DNA of 64,000 bases from Ardenticatenaceae bacterium (GTDB lineage Bacteria > Chloroflexota > Anaerolineae > Promineifilales > Promineifilaceae), in NCBI GenBank assembly GCA_020634235.1, contig JACKCB010000001.1, forward strand, positions 372,001 through 436,000, in the 5' to 3' direction. Position numbers and translations under genes: made by a program. The notes under the pieces are model-generated. The model saw only the letters and a program-made list of their open reading frames with translations. It had not been told where the DNA came from and ran no database searches. Of the stretch, positions 34,495 to 43,128 are shown one piece after another (positions within the stretch are counted from its first letter, which is position 1; each line of letters opens with the position of its first letter).

Positions 34495-34513
34495 CGAACT
34501 CACGGAGGCAGCT

Positions 34514-35014
34514 ATGATCTCGCCGGAAATCTTGCGGCGTTATCCTTTCTTTGGCGGACTAAGCCTGGAGCAAATCACCACCCTGGCCTGGCACGCAGAA
34601 GAAATCGAGGCCGAAGCCGACACCACGTTCTTTCGAGAAGGGGACACACTAACCCATTTCTACCTGGTGACAGAAGGCACTGTTGAAATTACGGTGCCCT
34701 TCACCGCCCCCAACCAGGTCCACGACGTTGCCAACCAGCTAACTGGGCAGGTGACAACCGCCGAGGCCTCGCTCAGCATTGTGGGCATTGGCGATATCTT
34801 TGGCTGGTCGGGTCTAATCCCCCCCTACAAAGCCACCGCCACGGCGACGATGCTAACCCCCGGCCGGGTGGTAGCCATCAACACCGAGGCCCTGCGCGAG
34901 GAATTCACCACAGATTGGCAGTTTGGCTACCAGCTCATGGAGAAAGCCGCCCAGGTGATCAGCCAGCGGCTGCGCGACCTGCGCGTTCAATCCCTGGCCC
35001 AACTGATTCCCTGA
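34514..35014 (+). CDS. Cyclic-nucleotide-binding-domain protein without HTH
   Basis: 166 residues that form one cNMP-binding beta-roll: FFGGLSLEQITTLA, the FREGDTLTHFYLVTEG strand pair, GDIFGWSGLIPP and a C-terminal helix. The phosphate-binding segment is not canonical. No helix-turn-helix follows the sensory domain, so it is not a CRP/FNR transcription factor. GGAGG lies at 34504-34508 before the ATG at 34514. As last gene of the hydrogenase run it may act as an allosteric or anchoring partner of the Hdr-Mvh complex; CNB proteins often accompany such clusters. Confidence 0.85.
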   Translation: MISPEILRRYPFFGGLSLEQITTLAWHAEEIEAEADTTFFREGDTLTHFYLVTEGTVEITVPFTAPNQVHDVANQLTGQVTTAEASLSIVGIGDIFGWSGLIPPYKATATATMLTPGRVVAINTEALREEFTTDWQFGYQLMEKAAQVISQRLRDLRVQSLAQLIP

Positions 35015-35038
35015 CCTGCACGGCCACAACCAACCAGT

Positions 35039-35070
35039 CCGGCGGGCAGCGCCTGGCGCAGGCCCGCCGG
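35039..35070 (+). terminator. Hairpin after the hydrogenase operon
   Basis: CCGGCGGGC (35039-35047) pairs with GCCCGCCGG (35062-35070); the loop itself contains a GCGCC/GGCGC pair. It lies 25 bp after the CNB stop and a short T-rich stretch follows. Confidence 0.7.
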
Positions 35071-35601
35071 CATTTGTTCCCGGCCGGGTCAAAACATCCA
35101 CTAACCTTGCCACCCTGGCCGAGTACGGCGGCTAACCCGTACTCGCCCCCCCTCTGGGAAACACGGTCTGGCTTCTGCGCCTGGCGCCAGAATCGCGTGC
35201 CTCCTGGCGCTCCCCATTTCTGCTTATTTCCCTCACCTACACGGCCCTCATCATCCTCATGCTGCCGCTAAATTGGCTGCCTGTACCTGCTTGACCAGGC
35301 GCATTTTGTGCTAAACTGAATGGGAGCTGTTACTTTTCCAGGTACGTGGGGCCAGACCCGGCCGGGACAAACAACGTATCACTGCACCTTTTATGCCGCT
35401 TTGTCCATATTCTGTATATATTTTCAATTGTAATCGGTGCAAAATATTGACAATTCCTGCCAGATACTGTATAGTGAATGCATAGTAGTTCCTAAATCCC
35501 GGAATTGGAAGAAGCATCACCCCTGGGAAAAACACCAGCAACTGGATAAGGCAGAAATCATCACATCACAACCAGACAAGGCTCAGAGGGAGAAAGGAAA
35601 T
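35071..35601. other. Long intergenic region before crtB
   Basis: About 530 bases without a credible gene. It holds two CCCGGCCGGG copies, a possible weak promoter (TTGACC then TAAACT near 35313) and an unusually AT-rich stretch at 35400-35480 that includes the strong promoter listed separately. A regulated upstream region for the carotenoid operon is likely. Confidence 0.5.
35447..35475 (+). promoter_or_regulatory. Promoter of the carotenoid operon
   Basis: TTGACA (35447-35452), 17-nt spacer, TATAGT (35470-35475). Leader of about 120 nt before crtB. Confidence 0.75.
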
Positions 35602-36585
35602 ATGACGCTGCAGACTTACGACTGGGAAAGCCCGCTCCTATCACTGGCTTACAAAGCCACTCGTTCTGACTCGCTGGAAGGCGTGACCGCCACGCACGAC
35701 CAGGACCTGTCGCGCATGGCATATCGTCACTGCGAGGAGCTAACCTCCGAACACAGCCGTTCGTTCTATCTGGCATCAGCCCTGCTTCCGCGCCCCAAGC
35801 GCCAGGCCATCCGCGCCTTTTACGCCTTTTGCCGCACCACCGACGATATTGTCGACTACCCCGCCGATGATACCCAGACTCGCCTGGATGATTGGCGCCG
35901 CCGCGCCCTGACCAGCGCCCACGCCCCCGACGACCTGGTGCCGGTGGCCTGGTCTGACACCTGCACCCGCTACCACATTCCCAAGCATTATGCTTATCAA
36001 TTCATCGACGGTGTGGCCCGCGATCTGCACCAGGCCCGCTATGAAACCTTTGCCGAACTGGCCGAATACTGTTATGGCGTTGCCTCCACCGTGGGATTGA
36101 TCAGCATGCACATCGTGGGCTTCCACACCGAACAAGCCATTCCCTACGCCATCCGCCTGGGCGTTGCCCTGCAAATCACCAACATCCTGCGCGATGTAGC
36201 CGAGGATTGGCGTCGCGGCCGGGTCTACCTGCCCCAAGAAGAGCTGCGCGCCTTTGGCCTCTCCGAAGCCGATATTGCCGCTGGGGTGGTAACACCACAA
36301 TGGCGCGAATTCATGAAGTTCCAGATTGACCGCAACCGCCGCCTGTACCGCGAGGCCTGGCCGGGCATCGCCATGCTGCACCGCGAGGGGCGCATTGCTA
36401 TCGGCGCGGCGGCCGACTTCTATTCCGCCATTCTAAACGACATCGAAGCCCACGATTACGACATATTCAGCCGGCGCGCCCACGTCACCGGCTGGGGCAA
36501 GGTACGGCGCATACCCGGCATTTGGTGGCGCATCCGCCAGCCCAAGTCCGGCACGGCCACCAAAGTCGCCGCTGCCAACGTCTAG
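35602..36585 (+). CDS. crtB: Phytoene synthase
   Basis: 327 residues. Condenses two geranylgeranyl diphosphates to phytoene. Both Asp-rich magnesium sites of the squalene/phytoene synthase family are seen: FCRTTDDIVDYP near residue 80 and LRDVAEDWRRGRVYLP near residue 200; SRSFYLASALLP precedes the first. I use the ATG at 35602 with AAAGGA upstream instead of the ORF start at 35437, which would include the promoter. Squalene synthase is an alternative for the fold alone, but the crtI gene downstream supports the carotenoid assignment. Confidence 0.92.
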   Translation: MTLQTYDWESPLLSLAYKATRSDSLEGVTATHDQDLSRMAYRHCEELTSEHSRSFYLASALLPRPKRQAIRAFYAFCRTTDDIVDYPADDTQTRLDDWRRRALTSAHAPDDLVPVAWSDTCTRYHIPKHYAYQFIDGVARDLHQARYETFAELAEYCYGVASTVGLISMHIVGFHTEQAIPYAIRLGVALQITNILRDVAEDWRRGRVYLPQEELRAFGLSEADIAAGVVTPQWREFMKFQIDRNRRLYREAWPGIAMLHREGRIAIGAAADFYSAILNDIEAHDYDIFSRRAHVTGWGKVRRIPGIWWRIRQPKSGTATKVAAANV

Positions 36586-36751
36586 AAACGTCTCGTCAGG
36601 CCACCTCTGGGAACCGTCTGACAACCACCACTAATTAAAACCTGGCAGGGTTCGGAACAGCTCGTTGTTGTTCTGACGCTGGTCTACGTGTGCCCCCGGC
36701 CGGGGTGCCGTTACCCCCTGCCCACGGCAAGCTTGTATTGGTAGGAAGAAC

Positions 36752-38278
36752 ATGCAGCCATCCAAAGAGATCATCATCATCGGCAGCGGCTTTGGAGGGC
36801 TAGGCGCAGCCATCCGCCTGGCCAGCAAAGGACATCGCGTCACCATCTATGAAAAACGGGACAAAATTGGCGGCCGCGCTTACCAGTACAAACTAGACGG
36901 CTTCACATTCGACGGTGGGCCAACGGTTATCACCGCCCCCTACATGTTCGACGAGCTGTTCCAGGCCTCCGGCCGGGTGCGCAGCGACTACTTCAAGCTC
37001 CAACCCCTGGACCCCTTCTACCGCCTCTTCGATACGGCCGGCCGCCAATTCAACTACCAACACCACCACCCGGACATGCTGGCCGAAATCCGCCGTCACA
37101 ACCCGGCCGACGTAGCCGGCTATGAGCGCTTCGTCCGCCAGACCAAGGGCATTTTCCAGAGCCTGCACCCCTACACCGACCAACCCTTTCTGCGCCTGCG
37201 CGACATGCTCAAAATCATGCCCGACGTCCTGCGCTGGCAAGGCTTCTTACCCACCTACCTCTTCGTCTCCCGCTACATCAAAGATCCCTTCTTGCGCCAG
37301 GCCCTCTCATTCCACCCCCTGCTCATCGGCGGCAGCCCCTTCGACACCCCCGCGCTCTTCACCCTCATCGTGCAGTTCGAAAAAGAGTATGGCGTCCACT
37401 ACGCCATCGGTGGCACTGGCGCCATTGTAGATGGGCTGGGACGGCTGTTTGCCGAGCTGGGCGGCCAGGTTGAACTGAACTGCGAAGTCAGCGAGATCCT
37501 CATCGAAAATGGCCGGGCCGCCGGCGTGCGCCTGGCCGATGGTCGCATTCACCGGGCGGACGTTGTGGTGTGCAATGGGGACGTGGCCTTTGCTTACCGC
37601 CACCTCCTCCCGGCCGGGCAGCGCCGCAAATACACCAACCGCAAAATCGACCGCCTCAGATACAGCATGTCCCTGGTCGTCATCTACTTCGGCACCCGCC
37701 GTCGTTACCCGGACAGCCCCCTGGCCCATCACAACATCATCGTCAACCAGCGCTACCGCGGCCTCATGCGCGACATTTTTGGCAGCAAACCCCTGGCCGA
37801 TGACTTCGCCCTCTACCTGCACATGCCCACCCGCACAGACCCCACCATCGCCCCGGCCGGGTGCGAATCCTTCTACGTCCTGGCCCCAGTCCCCCACCTC
37901 GGCTCCGGCACCAACTGGCAGCAAGCCGCCCGCCCCTACCGCAACAAAATCATGCAGTTCCTGGAAGACAACTACCTGCCCAACCTGCAAGCCAACATCG
38001 CCGTCGAGCACATGATCGACCCGCGCCACTTCCAAAACACGCTCAACAGCTACAACGGCGCTGCCTTCTCCCTTAAGCCCAGCCTGCTGCAATCCGGCTA
38101 CCTGCGCCCCCATCCCCAGTCCGAGGAGTTCGCCGACCTCTACTTTGTAGGAGCCGGCACCCATCCTGGCGCTGGCATCCCGGCCGTGTTGTCCTCCGGC
38201 AAAATCGCCGCCGAGCTAATCGACCCCACCCCCTTGCCCATCGCCAAACGGAGCGTGCCTCATGTCCAATATGCCTGA
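36752..38278 (+). CDS. crtI: Phytoene desaturase (CrtI type)
   Basis: 508-residue FAD enzyme. The dinucleotide motif IIIGSGFGGLGAAIRLASKGHRV starts at residue 9, then EKRDKIGGRAYQ and FDGGPTVI; the C-terminal FAD motif is VGAGTHPGAGIPAVLSSGKIAAELI. It would introduce double bonds into phytoene to make lycopene or neurosporene. Related CrtI-like ketolases or isomerases cannot be fully excluded. The last 17 bases overlap the carotenoid oxygenase gene, so the two are translationally coupled. Confidence 0.93.
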   Translation: MQPSKEIIIIGSGFGGLGAAIRLASKGHRVTIYEKRDKIGGRAYQYKLDGFTFDGGPTVITAPYMFDELFQASGRVRSDYFKLQPLDPFYRLFDTAGRQFNYQHHHPDMLAEIRRHNPADVAGYERFVRQTKGIFQSLHPYTDQPFLRLRDMLKIMPDVLRWQGFLPTYLFVSRYIKDPFLRQALSFHPLLIGGSPFDTPALFTLIVQFEKEYGVHYAIGGTGAIVDGLGRLFAELGGQVELNCEVSEILIENGRAAGVRLADGRIHRADVVVCNGDVAFAYRHLLPAGQRRKYTNRKIDRLRYSMSLVVIYFGTRRRYPDSPLAHHNIIVNQRYRGLMRDIFGSKPLADDFALYLHMPTRTDPTIAPAGCESFYVLAPVPHLGSGTNWQQAARPYRNKIMQFLEDNYLPNLQANIAVEHMIDPRHFQNTLNSYNGAAFSLKPSLLQSGYLRPHPQSEEFADLYFVGAGTHPGAGIPAVLSSGKIAAELIDPTPLPIAKRSVPHVQYA

Positions 38279-39692
38279 GCTGGGCTTCGGCCAGGCCACC
38301 CCAGAGCTGGTGCTAGACCGCCTGCCGGTGCAGGGCAGCTTGCCAGACTGGCTGCACGGCACCCTGCTGCGCAACGGACCAGGCACCTTCCGCGTGGGGC
38401 AGCAGCAGTACCGCCACTGGTTCGACGGCCTGGCAATGCTGCACAAATTCTCGTTTGGCCCCGGCCGGGTCAGCTACGCCAACAAATTCCTGGCCACCAA
38501 ATCCTACCAGGAAGCCCAGGCCACCGGCCGGATCGCCTACTCCGAATTCGCCACCGACCCCTGCCGCTCCCTCTTTGGCCGCGTGATGGCCGTCTTCTCG
38601 CCCCAGATCACCGACAGCGCCAAAGTCAGCCTGGCCCGCCTGGCCGGCCAATTCCTGGCCCTGGCCGAAACCCCCATCCAGGTCGCCTTCGACCCGGAGA
38701 CGCTAGAGACGGTTGGCGTCTTCAACTACGAACCGGGGTTGGTGGGCCAGATGACCACCGTCCATCCCCATTTCGACGAGGCCCATGACACCGCCTACAA
38801 TCTTGTCACGCGCTACCATCGCATCAGCCATTACCGCATCTACAGCGTGCGCCCCGGCCGGGACAATCAACGCCTCGCCCAAATCCCCACCAAACAGCCA
38901 GCCTACATGCACAGCTTCGGCATGAGCCAGAACCACTTCATCCTGACCGAGTTCCCCCTGGTCGTCAACCCACTCAACCTCCTCCTCTGGCTCCGCCCCT
39001 ACATCGAGAACTTCCGCTGGCAGCCGCAGCGTGGCACCCCCTTCTGGGTGATTAACCGCCACACCGGCCAACTGGTCGGCCGTTTCGACAGCGACCCCTT
39101 CTTCGCCTTCCACCACGTGAACGCCTTTGAAGAAGGAAATGAGCTGGTTGTAGACCTGGTGGCCTACCCCGACGCCAGCATTGTCAACGCCTACTACCTC
39201 AACCGGCTGCACGACCCCCAGGCAGAGCTGCCCTTTGGCCAGTTGCGCCGTTATCGGCTGCCCCTGGGCGGCGGGCGCGCCCGCTACGAACTGCTGTCTG
39301 AGGCGTGCATGGAACTGCCCCGCTTCGATTATGAGCGCTATAACACCAACAGCCAGTACCGCTACGTCTACGCCGTGAGCGTGAACCCCCAGCAGCGGCA
39401 AGGATTTTATAACCAGTTGGTCAAGGTAGATGCGCGCACCGGCCGGGTGCAAACCTGGCACGAAACCGACTGCTATCCCGGCGAACCGGTCTTTGTGGGC
39501 AGCCCCGGCCGGGTTGCCGAAGACGACGGCGTTATCCTGTCCGTGGTCCTCGATGCCGGTCAGGGCACCTCCTTCCTGTTGGTGCTAGACGCCCAATCCT
39601 TTGCCGAGCGCGCCCGCGCCACCCTGCCTCACCCCGTTCTGTTCGGCTATCACGGCGACTATTTTCCCGCCGAACCGCTCCTGCCAAGGTAA
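38262..39692 (+). CDS. Carotenoid cleavage oxygenase (RPE65/CCD family)
   Basis: 476 residues. Family features are LRNGPGTFRVGQQQYRHWFDGLAM at the start (glycine turn and first propeller blade), iron-binding His candidates in VHPHFDEAHD, MHSFGMSQNHF and AFHHVNAFEE, and a C-terminal GYHGDYFP. This suggests cleavage of carotenoid double bonds to aldehydes such as retinal or apocarotenals. No rhodopsin gene is in the window to use a retinal product. It overlaps crtI and is followed after 8 bp by an ABC transporter, hinting that a product may be exported. Confidence 0.9.
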   Translation: MSNMPELGFGQATPELVLDRLPVQGSLPDWLHGTLLRNGPGTFRVGQQQYRHWFDGLAMLHKFSFGPGRVSYANKFLATKSYQEAQATGRIAYSEFATDPCRSLFGRVMAVFSPQITDSAKVSLARLAGQFLALAETPIQVAFDPETLETVGVFNYEPGLVGQMTTVHPHFDEAHDTAYNLVTRYHRISHYRIYSVRPGRDNQRLAQIPTKQPAYMHSFGMSQNHFILTEFPLVVNPLNLLLWLRPYIENFRWQPQRGTPFWVINRHTGQLVGRFDSDPFFAFHHVNAFEEGNELVVDLVAYPDASIVNAYYLNRLHDPQAELPFGQLRRYRLPLGGGRARYELLSEACMELPRFDYERYNTNSQYRYVYAVSVNPQQRQGFYNQLVKVDARTGRVQTWHETDCYPGEPVFVGSPGRVAEDDGVILSVVLDAGQGTSFLLVLDAQSFAERARATLPHPVLFGYHGDYFPAEPLLPR

Positions 39693-39700
39693 ACCTGCCT

Positions 39701-40450
39701 ATGACACCGCCTCCCATGATCCAGGTCAACAACGTGCGCAAGCTGTTCCCGGCCGGCGACACTACCATCGAAGTCCTCAAGGGCATTTCCTGCACCATCG
39801 CGCCCGGCGAATTTGTAGCCATTGTCGGCGCTTCGGGCAACGGCAAATCCACCCTGCTCAACATGATCACCGGCATCGACCACCCCAGCAGCGGCGAAGT
39901 CATCGTCAACGGCCAGGCCATCCACCGCCTGGGCGAAGACCAATTGGCCGCCTGGCGCGGCCAACAACTCGGCATCGTCTTCCAATTCTTCCAGCTCCTG
40001 CCCGCCCTCAGCTTGCTGCAAAACGTCATCCTGCCCATGGACTTCGCCCGCACGCTGCCCAAGCGCGCCCGCCGCGAACGCGCCCTGCACCTGCTAGACA
40101 TGGTTGGGCTGGCCGACCAGGCCCACAAACTGCCCAGCGCCGTCTCCGGCGGCCAGCAGCAGCGGGCAGCCATTGCCCGCGCCCTGGCCAACGACCCGCC
40201 GCTCATCGTCGCCGACGAGCCAACCGGCAACCTGGACGCCCGCACCACCGCCGATGTCTTCGACCTGTTCAGCCACCTCATCGACCAGGGCAAGACGCTG
40301 GTAATGGTAACCCACGACGAAGACCTGGCCCGCCAGGCCGGCCGGACACTGGAGATTGTCAACGGCCTTATCGCCCAAGACCTCCCCCGGCCGGGCAGCG
40401 CCACCAACACCCCCCTCCCCACCCCAGCCCCCCACCTCGCCCTGAGATAA
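39701..40450 (+). CDS. ABC transporter ATP-binding protein (MacB/LolD type)
   Basis: 249 residues. Walker A is GASGNGKST (with N replacing the usual G/C), the Q-loop lies in FQFFQLLPALS, the signature is VSGGQQQRAAIARAL, and Walker B is LIVADEPTGNLD, followed by the switch His in VTHDED. The 'NLD' after the Walker B site and QLLPALS are typical of the MacB/LolD/FtsE class that works with FtsX-like permeases, as found directly downstream. The last 30 residues are proline-rich. Probably co-transcribed with the carotenoid genes. Confidence 0.93.
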   Translation: MTPPPMIQVNNVRKLFPAGDTTIEVLKGISCTIAPGEFVAIVGASGNGKSTLLNMITGIDHPSSGEVIVNGQAIHRLGEDQLAAWRGQQLGIVFQFFQLLPALSLLQNVILPMDFARTLPKRARRERALHLLDMVGLADQAHKLPSAVSGGQQQRAAIARALANDPPLIVADEPTGNLDARTTADVFDLFSHLIDQGKTLVMVTHDEDLARQAGRTLEIVNGLIAQDLPRPGSATNTPLPTPAPHLALR

Positions 40451-40454
40451 GCCC

Positions 40455-42860
40455 ATGCTGCGCTACAAAATCTGGTTTGACCTCTGGCACAACAAAGGAC
40501 GCACCCTGCTGGCCGTGCTGAGCATCGCCGCCGGCGTCTTCGCTATCGGTGCCATCTTCGGCATGGTCGACCAGCTCCTCAGCGGCATGGATGCCGCCCA
40601 CCGCGCCGTGGCCCCCAGCCACGTCAACATCATCCTGCGCGGCCTGGTCGATGGCGACACCGCCCGCCAACTGCTCGACGTGCCCGGCGTCGCCGGCGTC
40701 GACCCGGTAAACCAGATCTCTGTGCGCTACAAAACCCGGCCGGGAGACGACTGGGCCTTGGGCACCCTGGTCATGCGCGACGACTACGAGCAGCAAACCT
40801 ACGACCTGTTCGATCTGAAAGACGGCACCTGGCCGGCCGGGGGCAGCATCGGCATCGAGCGGCTGACCGGCCAGTTCTACAATGTGGCCATCGGCGATAC
40901 GGTCATCTTCGACGTGAACGGCCGCGAACAAACCTTCCCGGTCAGCGGCCAGATACGCCACCCCTTTGTGCCACCGCCCACCTTTGGCGGGCAGGCCCAC
41001 TTCTTCACCGACCCGGCCGGGCTGGCAGAATTTGGCATCCCGGCCGGGCGCTACGCCCAACTACTGGTCCAGGTAGACAATTACAGCCTGGAACACGCCC
41101 AAGACGTGGCCGGCGACATCCGTGCCCGGCTGGGCGAACTGGGCGTGGGCGTGGCCGTCACCCTCTACCAGGAGCCAGACCGGCATTGGGGGCGCATGTT
41201 CGTCGAGGGCATCACCATCGTCTTACAGCTAATGGCCGCCGTCTCCCTCTTCCTCAGCGTCTTCCTGGTCTTCAACACCTTCACCGCCCTCATCGCCCAG
41301 CAAACCGACCAGATCGGCACCATCAAAGCGATCGGCGGACGCCGCCGCCATATTCTGGGCGTCTACCTGGCCGAGGTACTCATCTATGGCAGCCTGGCCC
41401 TGCTCATCGCCCTGCCCCTGAGCGCCCTCACCGCCTTCTACAGCACCCAATGGTTCCTGAACCTCTTCAACATCGACTATCTCAGCTTCCAGGTTGCCCC
41501 ACGCGCCCTGATCCTGCAACTGCTGGCCGCCCTGATCCTGCCCCTGCTGGCCGCGCTGTGGCCCATCTGGAAAGGGGCGTCCATCAGCGTGCGTGAAGCC
41601 ATGGCCACCTACGGCCTGGGCAGCGATTTCGGCAGCAGTCGCCTGGACCGGCTGGTAGACCAGGCCGGTGAGCGGCTGCTGCCCACGCCCTACGCCATCG
41701 CCCTGGGCAACATGTTCCGGCGCAAAGGCCGCCTGCTGCTCACACTGCTGGTGCTGGTTACCGCCGGGGTCATGTTCTTGGTGGTCATGAGCCTGATCTC
41801 CTCCACCATGCTAACCCTGGACAACGACATGGGCCGCCGCGCCTACGACGTGCGCATCGGCTTCGAACGTGACCAGCCAGTCTCAGATATCGCCGCGGTA
41901 TTGGAGGCCACCGAGGGATTAGCCGCCCATGAAATCTGGTACAGCCGTAATGCCACCCTCTTGCGCGCCGGCGAGCGGCTGGAGGATTCAGCCGGCCTGG
42001 GCGCACAACTAACCGGCATCCCGGCCGGGTCCATCATGCAGCAGCCACTCATCACGGCCGGCCGCTGGCTAACCCCAGACGATGACCGCGCCGTGGTCAT
42101 CAGCCAAAAAACAGCGGAGCAAAACGGCATCGCCGTGGGCGACACGCTCACCCTGGACCTGGGCCAGTTGGGCACCGCCGACTGGCAGGTGGTAGGCACC
42201 TACCGGGTAGTCTACAACGGCGGCTTCGTCACCGAACCCGTCTACGCACCGCTGGCCGCAGTGGCCGACGCCACCGGCCGGGACGGCCTGGGAACCCAGT
42301 TGTATCTGCAAACGGTAGACCAGACCCCGGCCGGGGCCGCCGCCGTGGCCGACGATCTGAAAGCCCGCTTTGAAGCCGCCGGCATGCGTGTGGACCTCTA
42401 CACCACCAGCCTGAAAAGCGACGAGCGGGCCAACGTCGATAACCAGTTCTACGCCGTGGTCTCCACGCTGCTGGGGCTGGCCATGCTCATGGCCAGCGTA
42501 GGCGGCCTGGGGCAGATGGGCGCGTTGGGCATCAGCGTTGTCGAACGAACCCGCGAGATTGGCGTCATGCGGGCCATCGGCGCGCGCTCGCCGGTCATCC
42601 TGTCCCTGTTTGTGATGGAAGGGCTGCTGCAGGGGCTGATTAGCTGGCTGCTGGCCATTCCCGTGGCCTACCTGCTGGCCCAACCACTGGCCCAGCTCAT
42701 GGGGCAAACCATGATCGAGATAGACCTGGACTACGCCTTCAACCTGCCGGCAGTCTGGATCTGGCTGGCTACGGTGGTCATCATCTCGCTGTTGGCCTCC
42801 CTGCTACCCGGCCGGGATGCCACCCGCATCAGTGTCCGCCAGAGCCTCGCCTACGCCTGA
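40455..42860 (+). CDS. ABC transporter permease (FtsX/MacB-like, two FtsX units)
   Basis: 801 residues. An N-terminal membrane helix is followed by a large periplasmic-type domain, then an FtsX core of three helices (near residues 255-385), a fourth junction helix (about 425) with a second extracytoplasmic domain, and a final FtsX core at 670-795. This two-unit form of about 800 residues belongs to the exporters for lipids, lipoproteins or peptides. It ends with ATRISVRQSLAYA, a usual family tail. The substrate is unknown; placement after a carotenoid oxygenase suggests a lipid or pigment. Confidence 0.9.
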   Translation: MLRYKIWFDLWHNKGRTLLAVLSIAAGVFAIGAIFGMVDQLLSGMDAAHRAVAPSHVNIILRGLVDGDTARQLLDVPGVAGVDPVNQISVRYKTRPGDDWALGTLVMRDDYEQQTYDLFDLKDGTWPAGGSIGIERLTGQFYNVAIGDTVIFDVNGREQTFPVSGQIRHPFVPPPTFGGQAHFFTDPAGLAEFGIPAGRYAQLLVQVDNYSLEHAQDVAGDIRARLGELGVGVAVTLYQEPDRHWGRMFVEGITIVLQLMAAVSLFLSVFLVFNTFTALIAQQTDQIGTIKAIGGRRRHILGVYLAEVLIYGSLALLIALPLSALTAFYSTQWFLNLFNIDYLSFQVAPRALILQLLAALILPLLAALWPIWKGASISVREAMATYGLGSDFGSSRLDRLVDQAGERLLPTPYAIALGNMFRRKGRLLLTLLVLVTAGVMFLVVMSLISSTMLTLDNDMGRRAYDVRIGFERDQPVSDIAAVLEATEGLAAHEIWYSRNATLLRAGERLEDSAGLGAQLTGIPAGSIMQQPLITAGRWLTPDDDRAVVISQKTAEQNGIAVGDTLTLDLGQLGTADWQVVGTYRVVYNGGFVTEPVYAPLAAVADATGRDGLGTQLYLQTVDQTPAGAAAVADDLKARFEAAGMRVDLYTTSLKSDERANVDNQFYAVVSTLLGLAMLMASVGGLGQMGALGISVVERTREIGVMRAIGARSPVILSLFVMEGLLQGLISWLLAIPVAYLLAQPLAQLMGQTMIEIDLDYAFNLPAVWIWLATVVIISLLASLLPGRDATRISVRQSLAYA

Positions 42861-42922
42861 GCCGTCACGCTCCTATCCGCAAGAGTAGATAATTACCTAA
42901 CGCCTATTGTCACCCTGCAAGC

Positions 42923-42936
42923 GTGACAGTTGTCAC
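42923..42936. promoter_or_regulatory. CRP/FNR-like palindrome GTGACA-N2-TGTCAC upstream of the multihaem cytochrome
   Basis: The same palindrome as at 27163-27176 (centre GT instead of TT). A good -10, TATACT (42965-42970), lies 36 nt from its centre, almost the same distance as the weaker TTAGCT in the other case. An extra TGTCAC at 42908 forms a second, wider inverted repeat with the left arm. Confidence 0.7.
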
Positions 42937-43128
42937 TTACGCCAGCGGCCATTTCCGGCTACCTTATACTCAGGGTGAAAGGTAGCTGGCCACAGACGAC
43001 GCCGATAGAGCCAATCACCACGGAGTACAGTACCCCCGTCCCCCTGGCCAGCCATTTCTGCCCCTCCCGCAACAGCGTCCGCGGCACTCAGCGCCAGCGG
43101 CCCGACAACGTTTCAAGGCAGGTGAGCT

